DNA from: Armatimonadota bacterium
Lineage (GTDB): Bacteria; Armatimonadota; HRBIN16
Direction: 5' to 3'
NCBI GenBank assembly: GCA_026003175.1
Contig: BPGT01000001.1
Coordinates: 1,030,839 to 1,094,838, forward strand
DNA: 64,000 nt
Made by a program: the position numbers and the translations under genes. Shown here piece by piece: positions 55,212 to 64,000 of the stretch (the first letter of the stretch is position 1; the number at the start of each line of letters is the position of its first letter). Under the pieces are notes generated by a model, which was not told where the DNA came from, ran no database searches, and saw only the letters and a list, made by a program, of their open reading frames with translations.

Positions 55212-56338
55212 TGAGAAACCTTAGTTATTCTGGGGGCGGACGCCGTGCAGCAATCTATCGTCGAACAAACGAACGCCCACGCTGTCACTCCGGGTCAGCT
55301 CGCGGGGTTTCAGGCTGCGCAGCCTAACTCGCAGTACGGCGCCCCCCACAAAATGTGGTAGTACTACAAAGCCCCTTTATGAACCCCGCTCGACACAACG
55401 GCACTTACCTGATTCACACGGGACCGATATCCGGTGTTTACGGAAACCGCCAGCATGACTTTGACGATGAGCAACCTGGTGCTGGTGGATAGCCGTGAAG
55501 ACCCGTATTTCGTCTGGAAGCCGGAGGAGATGACTGGTGTGCAGTTCTCGGCGGAACTGCGACATGCGCAACAGTTAACCGTCTTCGATGACGCCAACGA
55601 CATCAGCCGGGTGAAGCTGGAGATATTCCGCAGCGACGATAACCAGGACCCTGTTCTGGTGAAGGAGTTCGACCGCGTTCCTCGTCCGGGTAACTGGTCG
55701 TGGACGTGGGACGGTAATCTCGCGGATGGCACGATAGCACCGCGTGGCATCTACACCTATCGCCTCTCGGCGTTGACCTACGTGCCCACCTTGCCAGACG
55801 GCGATAGTAACCGTTCTGGCACGCTGCGCATTACGGAGACCAAACTGGAAATATCGGATGACCATCGGCTGTTCTTTCGCTACTATTTGACGGAGGCAGG
55901 AAGCGCCGGTTTCGTGCTCGCCTTTGACCCTACTCCTCAGGGTGTAATGATGTGGGACGTAGATGTGACCACCAACGCGGGGTGGAACAGCCTGGAGGTC
56001 ATCTTGCCGCCTACGGAGGAATCGCCTCCGGGTTCCATCTGTTATCTGGCATTGATTCCCGATCGCGGACATATCAACAGCATGGACAAGGCGCACCGGA
56101 TGCACTGGGCATTGCCGTTGAATGCAAGTGTGCCGATGTGTCTCGCGGTTATTGACCCTGGTCATGACGCGACCTACAACAGGGGCAGCCGCGGCTATGA
56201 CGCACAGGGAACTTTGCACTGGGAGAAGGACGTGTTCCCTTGCTCGCGCCGCCGATACCGTTGAAGAAGCATTGATTCCCAAACGCACGCCTCTGCGGAG
56301 CAGACCACCGTGTCTGCCCCCTGTATCGTGAAGGGATG
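55212..56338 (+). pseudogene. Decayed FlgD-like / amidase_3 secreted protein gene
   Basis: Pieces in several frames read as one protein when lesions are repaired: one base missing in CCCCCC at 55342-55347, one extra G near 55432, and one extra T near 56242. The pieces give an N-terminal beta region (NVVVLQSPFMNPARHNGTY), a FlgD-type Ig domain (WTWDGNLADGTIAPRGIYTY) and the start of an N-acetylmuramoyl-L-alanine amidase (VIDPGHDA, then GTLHWEKDVSLA). The 5' end has no start codon or signal peptide, and the 3' end stops within the amidase fold against the VanW gene. I judge it a real remnant. Confidence 0.7.
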
Positions 56339-56342
56339 CGAA

Positions 56343-56948
56343 TTATCTTCCGAGATAATACACATCCTCCGACATCTTCTCACGCCGCCCATCGGGCAGG
56401 ATGCGCCACATCGTGACCTGCAGGGCGGGTAAGCCATCACGCACGCAACGACTGGCATCGCGCACAGGGCGAGCGCTGGCAGGTAACGGCTTCTCGCCCC
56501 AAATCTCCGCCTGCAGGCGCCGCCCCTGCACACTCAGGCGGATTTGCACTGCGAAAGGGTGAGGGTTCTTTATCCGCAGGTCTAAAGCACTGCTCACCGT
56601 CGCATCCAGACCGGGCGCAAGGTAGGGTACCGGCATGGCATGGGCGTGCCGTTCCAGTACCTGCAGGTCGGTCAACAACACTGCCGCGTACAGGGTGCTG
56701 GATACCTGACAAACGCCTCCACCCGGAGCGCGCACACGCCCTTTATCGGTGAAGACCGGAGCCGCCTCGAAGCCTGATTCAGGAGCCTGCCGAGAGCCAA
56801 CCACCTGATTGAACGATAGCGTTGCGCCGGGTGGTATCACCTTGCCGTGCAGCTTCTGCGCTGCGAGGCGGATGTTTTGTACCCGAGCACGATCGGCAGG
56901 GTCAAAGCGTGTCACCACGCGCGCCCACAGATGGCGAAACTCTGGCAC
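56343..56948 (-). CDS. VanW family protein
   Basis: A 201-residue protein with the VanW signature: IPPGATLSFNQVVG, then GGGVCQVSSTLYAAVLL and LDLRIKNPHPFAVQI. VanW-like proteins accompany peptidoglycan-related genes, but their chemistry is not known. It starts with GTG, set by AGGAGGAAGGGG. It begins 12 bases after the kinase stop and is probably in its operon. Confidence 0.88.
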   Translation of the reverse strand: MPEFRHLWARVVTRFDPADRARVQNIRLAAQKLHGKVIPPGATLSFNQVVGSRQAPESGFEAAPVFTDKGRVRAPGGGVCQVSSTLYAAVLLTDLQVLERHAHAMPVPYLAPGLDATVSSALDLRIKNPHPFAVQIRLSVQGRRLQAEIWGEKPLPASARPVRDASRCVRDGLPALQVTMWRILPDGRREKMSEDVYYLGR

Positions 56949-56960
56949 AACCCCTTCCTC

Positions 56961-58896
56961 CTATCCGGTATCCAGCACCTCACGCACGCGGCGGGCGAGC
57001 TCGGCGGGGCGATACGGCTTAGGCAGGAAAGCGGTTCCCTCTATCAGCACGCCGTGATGCACAATCACGTTCTCAGTGTAGCCCGAGGTGTAGAGCACCT
57101 TCATCTGCGGTTGTATTTCGCGCAGTTTCATGGCGAGTGCCGCTCCGCTCAGCCTCGGCATGATGACGTCGGTCAACAGCAAGTGTACCGGCTCTGTCAA
57201 GCTCTGCACCAGCTCTAAAGCCTCTTCGCCGTCCGCCGCCTGTAGCACACGGTATCCACGTGTTTGCAGGGTGGCGACTGCCACCTCTCGCACCGCATCA
57301 TTATCTTCTACCACCAGTACGGTTTCGTTACCTCCCTCCACCATTCGCTTTACCACCCGATCGGGCAGGGCAGTGGGAATATCTATTGCACGGGGCAGGT
57401 ATACCTTAAAGGTCGTGCCCTTGCCCAGTTCGCTGTACGCCCAGATACTGCCTCCCGCCTGCTTGACGACACCATAACAGATAGACAACCCCAAGCCGGT
57501 GCCCTTGCCCACTTCTTTGGTGGTGAAAAAGGGCTCGAATACGCGACCGAGCGTGTGTTGGTCCATACCGACGCCAGTGTCGCTCACTGCCAGCAACACG
57601 TACTCGCCCTGTTGCACCTCCGTATGGTGGGCAACGTACGCTTCGTCCAGCGCTACGTTTGCCGTCTCAATGGTGAGCACCCCCGCCTTCGGGCATGGCG
57701 TCTCTGGCGTTAATGACCAGATTCAGGATGACCTGTTCGATCTGGGTGGGGTCAGCGTGCACTTGCCAGAGGTCTGGGGATAGCACCGTCACCATCTGGA
57801 TGTTTTCGGGTATCAGGCGACGCAGGAATACCTCCGTTTCGCGTACCAGTTCGTTCAGGTTAAACACCTGTGGCGAGATGATGCGCCGACGCGCAAAAGC
57901 CAGCATCTGGTTGGTCAGATTACTCGCCTGTTCGGAGGCTTTAAGGATTTGCCCGACGTACGTGTGCACCGCATTTCCCTCTGGCAGCACGGATTGTGCC
58001 ATCTCGGCGTAGCTCTGGATGACGGTTAGCAGGTTGTTGAAATCGTGTGCTACCCCGCCTGCCAGCCTACCCAGGCTTTCCAATTTGGAAGACTGCACCA
58101 GCTGCTCGCGCAAACGCCGTGACTCGGTCACATCTATTGCCACGCCCAGCAACTGCCTCGCACCGCCATCGGGAAGCCTGTCGAACACCACCACACGCAA
58201 CGCCAGCCATTTCCAGTCGCCCGCCTGGTGTCGCACTCGACACTCCGCCTCTACCATAGTACCGTCAGAGGCGCGTTGCAGCCTGAGCATCTCTCTGGTG
58301 ACCATCGGCAGGTCGTCGGGATGTAGCAGAGCCTCCAACAGGATGTCACTGCCAGTTAACTCATCGGGCAGATAGCCCACTATCGCCAGCGACTCGCGGC
58401 TGACATAGCTGAGCCTGCCCATTTGCATATCGTAGATGAACAGCACCGCAGGCAGAGTATCGGTGATGTGTTGTAGCAGGCGTTCGTTCTGCTTCAGCGT
58501 CTCTTCCACTCGCCATACACTGGTGACATCGCGCAGCACCGCCACGAGGTGGGTGATGTTGCCCGAACTGTCGTGCAGGGGGGAGATGGAAGATTCCATC
58601 AGAAACTCCTCGCCGCTCTTACGGTAGTAGAACGCACGCCCGGTAACAGGTTGTCCCATCTGAAGGCAACGCCTCAAATCATCGAGCATCTCGGGCTGGG
58701 TGCGCTTACCCTGTAAGATACGGGGTGTTTCGCCTGCTGCCTCCTCGCATGAGTAGCCCGTCAGGCGGGTAAACGCGGGATTAACGTATACAATGACTGG
58801 TCCGGGCGTATCCGGGTCAGCGGTAGTCACCATCACAGCGTCCGGCGACTGCTCCAGCACCCTCTGGTAAAACGACTCATCTATCTGCACTTTCAA
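56961..58896 (-). CDS. Soluble double-PAS hybrid histidine kinase with receiver (one apparent extra base)
   Basis: Two frames join into 644 residues when one C of CCCCC at 57680-57684 is removed, so that NARDAMPEGG continues as VLTIETANV within the HATPase. Domains: PAS with PAC (about 5-130), a second PAS (about 140-265), HisKA ([11 protein letters not shown]), HATPase (NLVINARDAM, SDTGVGM, GTGLGLSICYG), and a receiver with phospho-acceptor in LLLTDVIMPRL. No membrane helix. It resembles the kinase at 2093-3655 with one more PAS domain; the first PAS (NPAFTRLTGYS) is LOV-like in part but lacks the flavin-cysteine motif. Confidence 0.88.
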
Positions 58897-59219
58897 AACC
58901 CTCCTCGCCCTAAAGATGACACCTGTGGAAATGCACGGGATACAGAGTTCGAAGGTCAGCGAGGGGGAAAGCAGGTAGTGCCTGTTTTGCCTCGCTTGGC
59001 CATCCCCGCGAGAGGAGGCATCATCCGCGCACGGGCTGTGTGCTTTTCCACCTCATTATGGCATGTTTTCATAGTCATTTGCTACCCTGTCAGGAGAAAC
59101 TCGGTTATAATGAAGTTACTGCGCATCGCAGGTGAAGGGTATTTGCATGTCCTGCAGAATGCCGGCGTATGGGAGTGCTTTGCCTCACGTCGGCTAAAAA
59201 CGAGGAGGAGGTTCGTTCC
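58897..59219. other. Intergenic region between the kinase and the gene at 59220
   Basis: No gene. A TATAAT at 59106-59111 could be the -10 for the gene at 59220, with no good -35. No repeat or known RNA element was recognised in the rest. Confidence 0.5.
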
Positions 59220-60251
59220 ATGTTTCAGAGTAACCAGCCGAGAGTACGCCCGAAAACGTTCAACGTGATTGTAATCATCTACGACCCCATCCTGCGCACA
59301 CGTGGAAACCAGAAGCTCACCCAGTATATGAAGTGGCACGACCCGCGCAAGCTCACGCAGGCGATGATAGACGACGCTCGCGAGACCAGCGGCGGCTACG
59401 TGAACTATCGGGTGGTGGAAACCATAGAGTACGATGGCTTCCCCACCAAACGCACTGGCTTCACCTACACCGAGCAACAGTTTCTGGAAGTGTGGGAAAA
59501 AGACCGTAGCAAGCACGTGCCCGGCATGACCAGCTTCAAGCATATGTTCGACCAGTTTGACCTGCACCGCAAAATCCGCAGCAAGAACGTGAGCGAAATC
59601 TGGCTATGGGGTGCGCCCTACTTTGATTGGGACGAGTTCCACTGGAAGACACCCGGCGATCGAATCCCCTACCAGACGGACAATCCCTGGTTCTATCGCC
59701 CCTACGACATCCCCGACGTGGGCAAGACGCTGTGGATCATGGGCTGGAACTACGAGCGCGGCGAGGGCGAGATGCTGGAGAGCTACTGCCACCGCATCGA
59801 GAGCGTGCTGTCGCTGACCGTTGGCAGGGGTATCTGGGACCACAAGCGCAACGGCGACAACATCTGGAACCGTTTCACCCGCGTGGACAAGGACTTTCCG
59901 GGCGAATCGGAGGTGGGCAGTGTGCATTACGCGCCCAACTCGCGCAGCGACTACGACTGGGATAACCCCACTCTTGTGTGGAGCTATGCCGACGACTGGT
60001 TGACCTATCCTCATTTGCTGCGCAAGCGCAAGCTGATGAGTAGCAAGGACTGGGGTTCTCTGCCCGGCGTGCCCGCCATTGTGCGGCACCACAAGTGGTG
60101 GATGGAACACATCCCCAAAGCGCCGGGGGTGACCGACGGCTTTTACAACAACTGGTGGGAGTACATCGTGAACTACGACGAGGCGATCAAGAAGCTGCCT
60201 CCACCAGCAGCCACCTTCCAGAAGGCGAAGGCGGCGATGTATGCAGAGTAA
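59220..60251 (+). CDS. Conserved hypothetical protein
   Basis: A 343-residue protein without a signal peptide. It is rich in Trp, Tyr and Asp (EIWLWGAPYFDWDEFHW, VIIYDPILRTRGN, IMGWNYERGEGEMLESYCHR, HYAPNSRSDYDWDN). I recall a family of actinobacterial and chloroflexal hypotheticals with the same order of motifs, but no function. The ERGEGEML..YCHR segment could be metal-binding (inference). GAGGAGGAGG precedes the ATG at 59220; the frame upstream to 59169 is a shadow. Confidence 0.65.
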   Translation: MFQSNQPRVRPKTFNVIVIIYDPILRTRGNQKLTQYMKWHDPRKLTQAMIDDARETSGGYVNYRVVETIEYDGFPTKRTGFTYTEQQFLEVWEKDRSKHVPGMTSFKHMFDQFDLHRKIRSKNVSEIWLWGAPYFDWDEFHWKTPGDRIPYQTDNPWFYRPYDIPDVGKTLWIMGWNYERGEGEMLESYCHRIESVLSLTVGRGIWDHKRNGDNIWNRFTRVDKDFPGESEVGSVHYAPNSRSDYDWDNPTLVWSYADDWLTYPHLLRKRKLMSSKDWGSLPGVPAIVRHHKWWMEHIPKAPGVTDGFYNNWWEYIVNYDEAIKKLPPPAATFQKAKAAMYAE

Positions 60252-60257
60252 AAAGGA

Positions 60258-60333
60258 TGGCGCCCTCGGAGGGATTCGAACCCCCGACGCCCTCCTTAGG
60301 ACGGAGGCGCTCTGTCCACTGAGCTACGAGGGC
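60258..60333 (-). tRNA. tRNA-Arg (anticodon CCU)
   Basis: A cloverleaf of 76 bases with encoded CCA. Acceptor stem GCCCTCG/CGAGGGC with discriminator G; D-arm TAGCTCAGTGGACAGAGC; anticodon stem CCTCC/GGAGG around loop GTCCTAA (anticodon CCT in DNA); T-arm with GGTTCGAATCC. It reads AGG codons. Confidence 0.96.
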
Positions 60334-60347
60334 GCGTCCGCACCATT

Positions 60348-60376
60348 AGTGTAACACGATTCAGAGGCGGTGTCAA
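60348..60376 (-). promoter_or_regulatory. Promoter of tRNA-Arg
   Basis: On the minus strand: TTGACA (60376-60371), 17 bases, TACACT (60353-60348), 15 bases before the tRNA 5' end. The first T of the -35 lies in the MITE target duplication. Confidence 0.75.
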
Positions 60377-60384
60377 CCCGCCGA

Positions 60385-60570
60385 GAGGGTGTTCGAAATT
60401 GCTGGTTGAATGGATAGATAACCTAACCCCCTTGCCCCCTTCCCTGCAAGGGAAGGGGGAACGCCCCTCTCCTCGCAGGAGAGGGGACGGGGGTGAGGTA
60501 AGGCAGGGATAGCAAGAACGCCTCTCTCCTTGCGCTACAACCAACTTCTCAACAATTCTCGAACACCCTC
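60385..60570 (+). mobile_element. MITE copy 4 (186 bp), between divergent promoters
   Basis: Ends as in the other copies. Duplications ACCCGCCGA at 60376-60384 and 60571-60579. The left one ends, read on the minus strand, on the first T of the tRNA-Arg -35. The right end lies 10 bases from the TTGCCT -35 of the DUF187 gene. Confidence 0.9.
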
Positions 60571-60580
60571 ACCCGCCGAT

Positions 60581-60610
60581 TTGCCTCGGCCAAGTCGCCC
60601 GTGTTATACT
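60581..60610 (+). promoter_or_regulatory. Promoter of the DUF187 gene
   Basis: TTGCCT (60581-60586), 18 bases, TATACT (60605-60610), about 35 bases before the ATG. Confidence 0.6.
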
Positions 60611-60644
60611 TTTCCCAAAGCGAAGAGCAGGGAGCGCAGTGACC

Positions 60645-62072
60645 ATGCGGCGTGTGCAAGCACCTCCTTCCGTAGAGCGTGAATACCGTGGTGTGTGGGT
60701 GGCTACCGTTGCCAATATCGACTGGCCCTCTAAGCCTGGGCTACCGTCTGAGGTGCAGAAAGCGGAACTGGTTGCGATACTGGACAGGGCAGCGGAACTA
60801 AGGTTCAACGTTATCGTATTGCAGGTGCGCCCGGCATGTTCGGTATTGTATGATTCGAAAATAGAGCCTTGGTCCGAGGTGCTCAGCGGCGCGATGGGCA
60901 AACCGCCGGAGCCCTACTATGACCCTCTTGCCTTCGCTGTGGAAGAGGCACACAAGCGAGGCATGGAACTCCATGCGTGGTTTAACCCCTATCGAGCGAG
61001 GCATCCGTCTGAGAAGTCAGAAATACATCCCCTACACATCAGCAAGCGACGCCCCGAACTGGTCAAACAGTACGGACGATACCTCTGGCTGGACCCGGGC
61101 GAACCCGATGTGGTGGAATATTCCCTCTCGGTGATGTTGGAAGTGGTCAGGCGATACGATGTGGACGGCGTGCATATTGACGACTATTTCTACCCCTACA
61201 AGGAGCGCGACGAAAAGGGCAAAACTCTTGATTTCCCCGATGAACCCAGCTGGCAGCGCTACCGACGTTCGGGCGGCAGGCTGAGTCGTGATGACTGGCG
61301 CAGGCAGAATGTGGACCGATTCGTGGAAAGGGTCTACCGCGAAATCAAGAGCACCAAGCGCTGGGTGAAGTTCGGTATCAGCCCGTTTGGACTGTGGCGG
61401 CCGGGCTATCCTGCACAGGCGCGCGGCTTCGACGCCTACGCGGAGCTCTACGCCGACTCGCGCAAGTGGATTCAGGAAGGCTGGTGCGACTACTATGTAC
61501 CGCAGCTGTACTTCAAGATAGACCACCCCAACCTCAGCTTCCCCATGATGCTCAGGTGGTGGGTGGAGCAGAACAAACAGGGCAGACACATCCTCGCTGG
61601 CCACTTTACCAGCAAAGTGGCAGACGGCAGCAACAGCGCGTGGGAGGCGCAGGAAATCGCCGAACAGATACGCCTGACGCGCCAGCAGGCGGGTGCGGTG
61701 GGCAATATCCACTTCAGCGCACGGGCGTTCGTGCAGGATAGGGGCGGTATCTGCAAGCTGATTCGCGAACTGCACGCGCAAACCGCGCTGGTTCCACCTG
61801 CGCCCTGGCTCAGCCGCTCCAAACCGCGCACCCCAACGGTACAGGCTACCCGCCTTGCCAGTGGAGCCGTTCATCTGCGCTGGCAGGCTCAGAGCAGGCA
61901 CCCCGTCGCCTGGTGGATGGTAGCCTATCGTAGCAATGACGAATGGGCGTTGCAGGTGTTGCCCGCGCAAAGCAAAGGGTACACTTTACCCCTTTCGGCA
62001 AACCTCGCTTTCGTCAGCGTGGTAGACCGTTACGGTAACCAGAGCGACTGGGCGGCAGCGGAGGATGGTTAA
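60645..62072 (+). CDS. GH10-like (DUF187) glycoside hydrolase
   Basis: A 475-residue protein. DUF187 signatures are EYRGVWVATVANIDWPS, then LRFNVIVLQVRPACSVLYDS, HAWFNPYRAR, YDVDGVHIDDYFYPY and KFGISPFGLWRPG, which place the acidic residues of a TIM barrel. A short fibronectin-III-like domain (about 400-475) ends the protein. No clear signal peptide is seen, which is unusual for the family. I use ATG 60645; GTG 60639 is also possible, with GGGAG before both. Confidence 0.88.
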   Translation: MRRVQAPPSVEREYRGVWVATVANIDWPSKPGLPSEVQKAELVAILDRAAELRFNVIVLQVRPACSVLYDSKIEPWSEVLSGAMGKPPEPYYDPLAFAVEEAHKRGMELHAWFNPYRARHPSEKSEIHPLHISKRRPELVKQYGRYLWLDPGEPDVVEYSLSVMLEVVRRYDVDGVHIDDYFYPYKERDEKGKTLDFPDEPSWQRYRRSGGRLSRDDWRRQNVDRFVERVYREIKSTKRWVKFGISPFGLWRPGYPAQARGFDAYAELYADSRKWIQEGWCDYYVPQLYFKIDHPNLSFPMMLRWWVEQNKQGRHILAGHFTSKVADGSNSAWEAQEIAEQIRLTRQQAGAVGNIHFSARAFVQDRGGICKLIRELHAQTALVPPAPWLSRSKPRTPTVQATRLASGAVHLRWQAQSRHPVAWWMVAYRSNDEWALQVLPAQSKGYTLPLSANLAFVSVVDRYGNQSDWAAAEDG

Positions 62073-62079
62073 CATATAC

Positions 62080-62114
62080 CACACCGCCCCGCGGGGTGAC
62101 GGGGCGGTGTGTTT
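62080..62114. terminator. Terminator between convergent genes
   Basis: Arms 62080-62091 (CACACCGCCCCG) and 62100-62111 are perfectly complementary around 8 bases, followed by TTT. It can serve both convergent genes. Confidence 0.65.
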
Positions 62115-62136
62115 GGGTAGGGCGGACGGGATGGGG

Positions 62137-63024
62137 TTACCGGGCAGTTAAGACGGTAATGCCATCTTCGGCACGCGAAATCTCCAAGTTCAACTTCTCC
62201 GCCAGTTTGCGCAACATCTCGTCCAGCGTCACGCCGGTGGACTCCAGATTCACGCGCGTGAGAGGGTCGGTTCCACCCACCAACACGAGAGGCACGCCGT
62301 ACGCTCGCGCGATATGTGCCAGCGTCTCCTCAACACTGCGCCCTCTTAACACCAGCGCTGGCTTGCGCTGTTCCTGCGAAATCTCTGCCGGCAGCCAAGC
62401 CCGTAGTGTGTTGCCGCTATCCCACACCACGCGCACGTCCAGCGTTGTACCCTGCGGTACGGCGGGTAGCACCGCAGTGGTATCCCCGGCTACACTACCG
62501 CGCCATACGGTTCGCGCCCCCGCAATGACCTCCACGCTGGTTGGATGCGATGCGTTCATCTTCAGCATCCAGCGCAGCGCACCATTGTCGGTGAGGAAAG
62601 GCTCGAAGCGCACCGGCAGAACACTGGTTGCCGCCGGAGTAACCGGGCTGCCACCGCTGGATATCACACTGAGTGCAATGGCGTCGGTCTGCATATTACG
62701 CGACCACATTACCAGCGCAAGCACCACCAGCACTGCCGCAGCCGCGAAGGCGAAACGCGGACGCCACGCCAGTTCCCACCAGCGCGGGATAGGCGACGCA
62801 GACACGCTCGCGTACACCTCCTGCATGATGCGGGCGTGCAAGGAGTCCGGCGGCTCCACACGCTTTGCCTCCGCCATCATCTGCCACAACCTCTGCACAT
62901 CTTCCAGCTCGGCGCGACAGGAAGCGCATCCCGCAGCGTGCTCATCCATCTTTGCCGCCAGAGGGGACGCCATGCTCCGCTCGATATATGCTGATATGAG
63001 TTCTCGAAACTGCTCACAGTGCAT
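62137..63024 (-). CDS. Anti-sigma factor with C-terminal STN-like domain
   Basis: A 295-residue protein. It has an N-terminal zf-HC2 (MHCEQF..., then HAAGCASCRAEL), a membrane helix (about 91-107, FAFAAAAVLVVLALVMW), a beta-rich periplasmic part, and a C-terminal domain (about 228-294: RSVEETLAHIARAYGVPLVL, then VTLDEMLRKLAEKLNL). The last domain matches the STN fold found at the start of secretins and FecA-type receptors. It would let the anti-sigma factor sense or bind an envelope component. It follows the sigma gene by 51 bases. Confidence 0.82.
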   Translation of the reverse strand: MHCEQFRELISAYIERSMASPLAAKMDEHAAGCASCRAELEDVQRLWQMMAEAKRVEPPDSLHARIMQEVYASVSASPIPRWWELAWRPRFAFAAAAVLVVLALVMWSRNMQTDAIALSVISSGGSPVTPAATSVLPVRFEPFLTDNGALRWMLKMNASHPTSVEVIAGARTVWRGSVAGDTTAVLPAVPQGTTLDVRVVWDSGNTLRAWLPAEISQEQRKPALVLRGRSVEETLAHIARAYGVPLVLVGGTDPLTRVNLESTGVTLDEMLRKLAEKLNLEISRAEDGITVLTAR

Positions 63025-63075
63025 CGTAACTACACCACGCTTTCGCCCAAAGGCTATTCGTTGGGTTTGACGACA

Positions 63076-63663
63076 TTATCTTCCAAAAAGTTCCCGCGAA
63101 GGTTCCAGAATCTCGCGCAGAGCCAAACGAGCGCGGTTGAGGCGACTCTTTACCGTGCCCACCGGCAGTTTCAGCATCTGCGCGATTTCCTCGTAAGAGA
63201 GGTTCTCAAAGTGGTACAGCACGATAAGGATGCGACGTTCGGGGGAGAGCTGCGCGATGGCGCGCTGTAGCACCTCTTCGCGTTCCTCTTGTTCCAGCAG
63301 CTCCTGAGGGCCGGGGCTGGTGTCCTCTATCTGGCGTGTGAAGGTGTCGCCATCCAGCTCGAGCTGCTCCTCCAGCGAGATGTGCTGACGTCCCTTAGAG
63401 CGCTTGCGCATATCCAGAAAGGTGTTCACCACCACCCGATGCAGCCAGGTGCCGAAGTTGGCGTCTCCGCGAAAGGTATGTAGCCCCTGAAAGGCGCGTA
63501 CAAAGGCTTCCACCACCACATCGCTGGCGTCATCGTAGTTGCCAGAGAGGCGATAAGCCAAATTGTACACCTGCCTTTCATAGCGGCGCACGAGCTCGTC
63601 AAAGGCTTCGCGGTCGCCATTACGGCATCGCTCGATCAGCTGGCGGTCATCGGAAGGCGTCAT
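63076..63663 (-). CDS. ECF RNA polymerase sigma factor
   Basis: A 195-residue protein. Sigma-2 has AFDELVRRYERQVYNLAYRL and ASDVVVEAFVRAFQGL; sigma-4 has LSPERRILIVLYHFENLSYEEIAQMLKLPVGTVKSRLNRA. ATG 63663 follows AGAGGTG; the longer frame overlaps the upstream gene. It lies 10 bases after the DUF4446 stop and is in one operon with its anti-sigma gene. Confidence 0.95.
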   Translation of the reverse strand: MTPSDDRQLIERCRNGDREAFDELVRRYERQVYNLAYRLSGNYDDASDVVVEAFVRAFQGLHTFRGDANFGTWLHRVVVNTFLDMRKRSKGRQHISLEEQLELDGDTFTRQIEDTSPGPQELLEQEEREEVLQRAIAQLSPERRILIVLYHFENLSYEEIAQMLKLPVGTVKSRLNRARLALREILEPSRELFGR

Positions 63664-63673
63664 TGTGCACCTC

Positions 63674-64000
63674 TTATGCGGAAGAGAGCGCGTTTCGCAA
63701 CGCCTGCAATTCCTCCTCGCTGAGCGGGTGGGAGGGTTGTCCCTGCCGAATCGCTTTTGCGTACACGCGCACATCCGAGCGACTGTACACGCTCGTTAAT
63801 ATCATACCGTTCTGGCGGGCATCCAGCATCGCCAGCGAGAAGCTCTGCTGTCCCCCAACGTCTTCAAACGCATCGTAGCGCACCAGTCCTACGTGCTGTA
63901 CACACAGAGGTACCTGTGCCTCCAGTGCAGACACCCGCTGCTCGATCTGCCTCTGGCGGGTATCCACCTCCTCCACGCGAGCCAGATGGTCCATTAACAC
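63674..64000 (-). CDS. DUF4446 protein (5' end outside window)
   Basis: The visible 108 residues hold a coiled segment (EEVDTRQRQIEQRVSALE) and the DUF4446 core VGLVRYDAFEDVGGQQSFSL, then TSVYSRSDVRVYAK and LSEEELQAL. Family members usually start with a membrane helix that is missing here, so the gene probably continues past the window edge. The function is unknown; it is the first visible gene of the second sigma operon. Confidence 0.85.
   Translation of the reverse strand: MLMDHLARVEEVDTRQRQIEQRVSALEAQVPLCVQHVGLVRYDAFEDVGGQQSFSLAMLDARQNGMILTSVYSRSDVRVYAKAIRQGQPSHPLSEEELQALRNALSSA

Larger units (their letters stand above)
60252..60644. other. Intergenic region with tRNA, MITE and divergent promoters
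   Basis: It contains tRNA-Arg on the minus strand, its promoter, MITE copy 4, and the promoter of the DUF187 gene. No protein gene. Confidence 0.8.

Noticed and set aside
58897-59090. Possible riboswitch in the leader of the double-PAS kinase
   Set aside because: Some GC-rich pairing exists, but no known aptamer core could be matched.

Overview
This 64 kb chromosomal window is GC-rich and comes from a free-living bacterium. I infer Armatimonadota, probably a thermophilic lineage known from metagenomes. The reasons are the mix of housekeeping genes with many secreted sugar-active enzymes (GH2-, GH172-, GH101- and DUF187-like, DUF1080), two secreted proteins ending in the same dockerin-like EF-hand tail, a PEP-CTERM-like sorting signal, and intergenic spaces filled with GC-rich hairpin repeats. 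No rRNA operon, CRISPR array, prophage or full-length insertion sequence was seen. There is one tRNA (Arg, anticodon CCU).

Layout. 1-6.5 kb: the end of a membrane protein gene, a lytic transglycosylase, an SRPBCC protein, a PAS histidine kinase with receiver, and a frameshifted GH101-like glycosidase. 6.6-11.2 kb: a short terminated transcript, a DNA-binding repeat protein, and the operon ffh-rpsP-khpA-rimM-trmD. 11.4-24 kb: a secreted subtilase behind a sigma-54-type promoter, a peroxiredoxin/TlpA/DUF58/BatA operon, a PEP-CTERM-like peptide behind a second sigma-54-type promoter, and MazG. 24-37.7 kb: a large GH2-like protein, a lipoprotein, an MFS transporter with a Ycf46-like AAA ATPase, an M60 peptidase and a DUF1080 protein. 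38-47 kb: NurA, Uma2 and HerA, then Ppx, a glycosyltransferase, MnmG and a PhnP-like hydrolase. 47-56 kb: a UPF0173 hydrolase, a GH172-like protein, an ECF sigma/anti-sigma/RseB operon with its probable regulon member, an SDR, a dockerin-tailed protein and a decayed amidase. 56-64 kb: a VanW protein, a second hybrid kinase, tRNA-Arg, a DUF187 protein, and a second ECF sigma/anti-sigma operon whose anti-sigma factor ends in an STN-like domain.

The most unusual signal is a non-coding element of 185-187 bp (a MITE) present in four copies. Its ends are 12-bp inverted repeats, and each copy has a perfect target-site duplication of 9, 9, 9 or 12 bp. In all four copies the duplication ends on the first T of a -35 hexamer-like sequence (TTGACA three times, TTGCCT once). 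In three of the four a -10 box follows 17 bp further on, in front of ffh, the dockerin-tailed protein gene and tRNA-Arg. The element therefore seems to insert next to promoter -35 boxes without destroying them.

Two regulatory circuits can be read from the DNA. The sigma factor at 49965 and the secreted protein at 52380 share the promoter GGAATC-N16-CGTCTTATC. The subtilase and the PEP-CTERM-like gene share a -24/-12 promoter below a common A-tract motif.

At least seven genes are split by a single extra base, mostly in runs of one nucleotide. I read most of these as consensus errors and annotate the genes as single reading units. The amidase at 55.2-56.3 kb has several lesions and looks truly decayed.
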